From Mariprofundus ferrinatatus (GTDB lineage: Bacteria; Pseudomonadota; Zetaproteobacteria; Mariprofundales; Mariprofundaceae), in assembly GCF_002795825.1 (NCBI RefSeq), contig NZ_CP018800.1, forward strand, positions 1,550,001 to 1,614,000: a stretch of 64,000 nucleotides of DNA. Direction: 5' to 3'. A program made the position numbers and the translations under genes. Shown piece after piece: positions 63,310-64,000 of the stretch (within the stretch, counting starts at the first letter, position 1; the number at the start of each line of letters is the position of its first letter). Below the pieces are notes generated by a model. That model made no database searches, was not told the DNA's origin, and saw nothing but the letters and a program-made list of their open reading frames with translations.

Positions 63310-63359
63310 ATTTTGATGTTTAAGTGCTTCACTGGTCATGCGACAAAGACAAAGGCCTG

Positions 63360-64000
63360 TTACTTCTGATCCGATTCGCGATCCACAGCGTCATCCTCAA
63401 CAGCGATAGCAGATACCTTCATCTGGCGCCTGCCGTACTCATTCAGGAACACGGTCAGGTTAGCCACCAGCAGCGAGTAGATGATGATTCCGAAAACCAT
63501 GGTCATCACGGCCACCACACGGCCACCAGCAGTGATTGGAACGATATCGCCGTAACCAACGGTCGTAATGGTCACAAAAGCCCACCAGAGCGCATCGGAG
63601 AGTTCGCCGAATTGCGGATTATGTCCATGCTCGAGAGAAAAAGTGACTGCGCCGAAAACAAAGACCAGACCGAAAAGCGTCGCCATCGCCGCGGGAAGGC
63701 TTTCACCCGAGAGCACCAGCAGACGCAACAGCCGCTCCTTGTTGGAGCGGATCAATGCACCGATCTTCAATGCCGGTAGCAGGTGGGCTATACGCAGGGC
63801 CATCAGCATTCGCAGCAGCGGCGATGAAAGCAGAACCACCAGCAGCAGGTCGAACCAGTTGGATTTCATCCATGTTCTGCGATCCTCAGCCACCCACCAG
63901 CGGGTGAAGAACATCACCACAAACAGAATCAGAACCGCCATCAGCCCCCATTCAGGCAGACCCTCGATAAAGGAGAGGGCAACTGCTGCAATCGTCGCCG
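63360..64000 (-). CDS. Voltage-gated-type potassium channel, 5' truncated at window edge
   Basis: Inner-membrane cation channel. The pore selectivity filter TTVGYGD is canonical for K+, followed by an inner helix (VVAVMTMVFGIIIYSLLVANL). Upstream lies an S4-like segment with spaced Arg/Lys (RMLMALRIAHLLPALKIGALIR), which would sense voltage. The frame stays open to base 64000 without a start that fits: the ATG at 63941 is probably internal, since about 20 further hydrophobic codons precede it. S1-S2 should lie beyond the window. The C-terminus is short and acidic, without an RCK domain. Confidence 0.9.
   Translation of the reverse strand, partial: ATIAAVALSFIEGLPEWGLMAVLILFVVMFFTRWWVAEDRRTWMKSNWFDLLLVVLLSSPLLRMLMALRIAHLLPALKIGALIRSNKERLLRLLVLSGESLPAAMATLFGLVFVFGAVTFSLEHGHNPQFGELSDALWWAFVTITTVGYGDIVPITAGGRVVAVMTMVFGIIIYSLLVANLTVFLNEYGRRQMKVSAIAVEDDAVDRESDQK

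Noticed and set aside
63939-63941. ATG at 63941 as the start of the potassium channel
   Set aside because: The frame stays open and hydrophobic to the window edge, and the S1-S2 helices would be missing.

Overview
The window reads as a dense bacterial chromosome segment from a Gram-negative proteobacterium. Support comes from lipoprotein lipoboxes, an AsmA-like envelope protein, GlnE/GlnB/GlnA nitrogen control, GatCAB, CvpA-PurF, EttA, BarA-like and GGDEF signalling proteins, and CCA-encoding tRNA genes. Genes run on both strands in short operons with many ATGA/GTGA overlaps. The pyruvate/oxaloacetate carboxylase B subunit, the PPK2, the FAD/Fe-S fusion and the many small membrane proteins would fit a marine Zetaproteobacterium (Mariprofundus-like), but that placement is my inference and was not tested.

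Layout. 1-8.2 kb: 3' part of a biotin-dependent carboxylase B subunit, GAF-PAS-PAS-GGDEF cyclase, small membrane protein, Rossmann-fold protein, ettA, orphan receiver protein, SDR. 8.2-23 kb: large hybrid histidine kinase, pyrD overlapping a secreted nuclease, M48 lipoprotein protease, hydrolase + ArsC-like pair, PAS protein, RibD-C-like reductase, YjbQ + YkvA pair, acidic lipoprotein, lytic transglycosylase behind a 1269-residue FAD/Fe-S oxidoreductase. 23-30 kb: PPK2 and a small partner, NmrA-like protein, rpsT, CBS protein, APH-kinase fusion, a 32-residue membrane peptide, PIN-PhoH. 30.05-30.6 kb: a duplicated tRNA-Gly/tRNA-Cys block with conserved promoters.

30.6-39.1 kb is a nitrogen and cofactor block on the minus strand: glnE, then glnA, glnB, nadE, queA, with rpiA further upstream. 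GlnB relays nitrogen state to GlnE, which adenylylates GlnA. 40.9-42.7 kb is an AT-rich accessory patch with three minus-strand genes (GNAT, DUF1801, cysteine-rich protein) and non-coding repeats; two direct repeats bracket the cysteine-rich gene, which has a Fur-box-like sequence upstream. 43.8-46.0 kb carries a receiver-class III nucleotide cyclase overlapping a CpdA-type phosphodiesterase. A membrane-tethered cyclic-nucleotide-binding protein lies 3 kb away, so a complete cyclic-nucleotide circuit may be present.

46.1-53.2 kb is a plus-strand run: nadC-birA-coaX-radA (all start/stop-linked or nearly so), then cvpA-purF-lipase-IsdG-like monooxygenase. 53.2-56.1 kb holds envelope proteins on the minus strand (DUF992, SGNH esterase, SH3b protein, a lipoprotein with a Cys-His-Asp set). 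56.2-62 kb is gatC-gatA-gatB-AsmA-like, followed by an aspartate aminotransferase and a 5'-truncated potassium channel at the right edge.

I saw no CRISPR array, prophage, insertion sequence or recognised defence system. The strongest candidates for something undescribed are the repeat-flanked cysteine-rich cassette, the cyclase with non-canonical purine-specifying residues, the papain-like lipoprotein, and several well-initiated small proteins.
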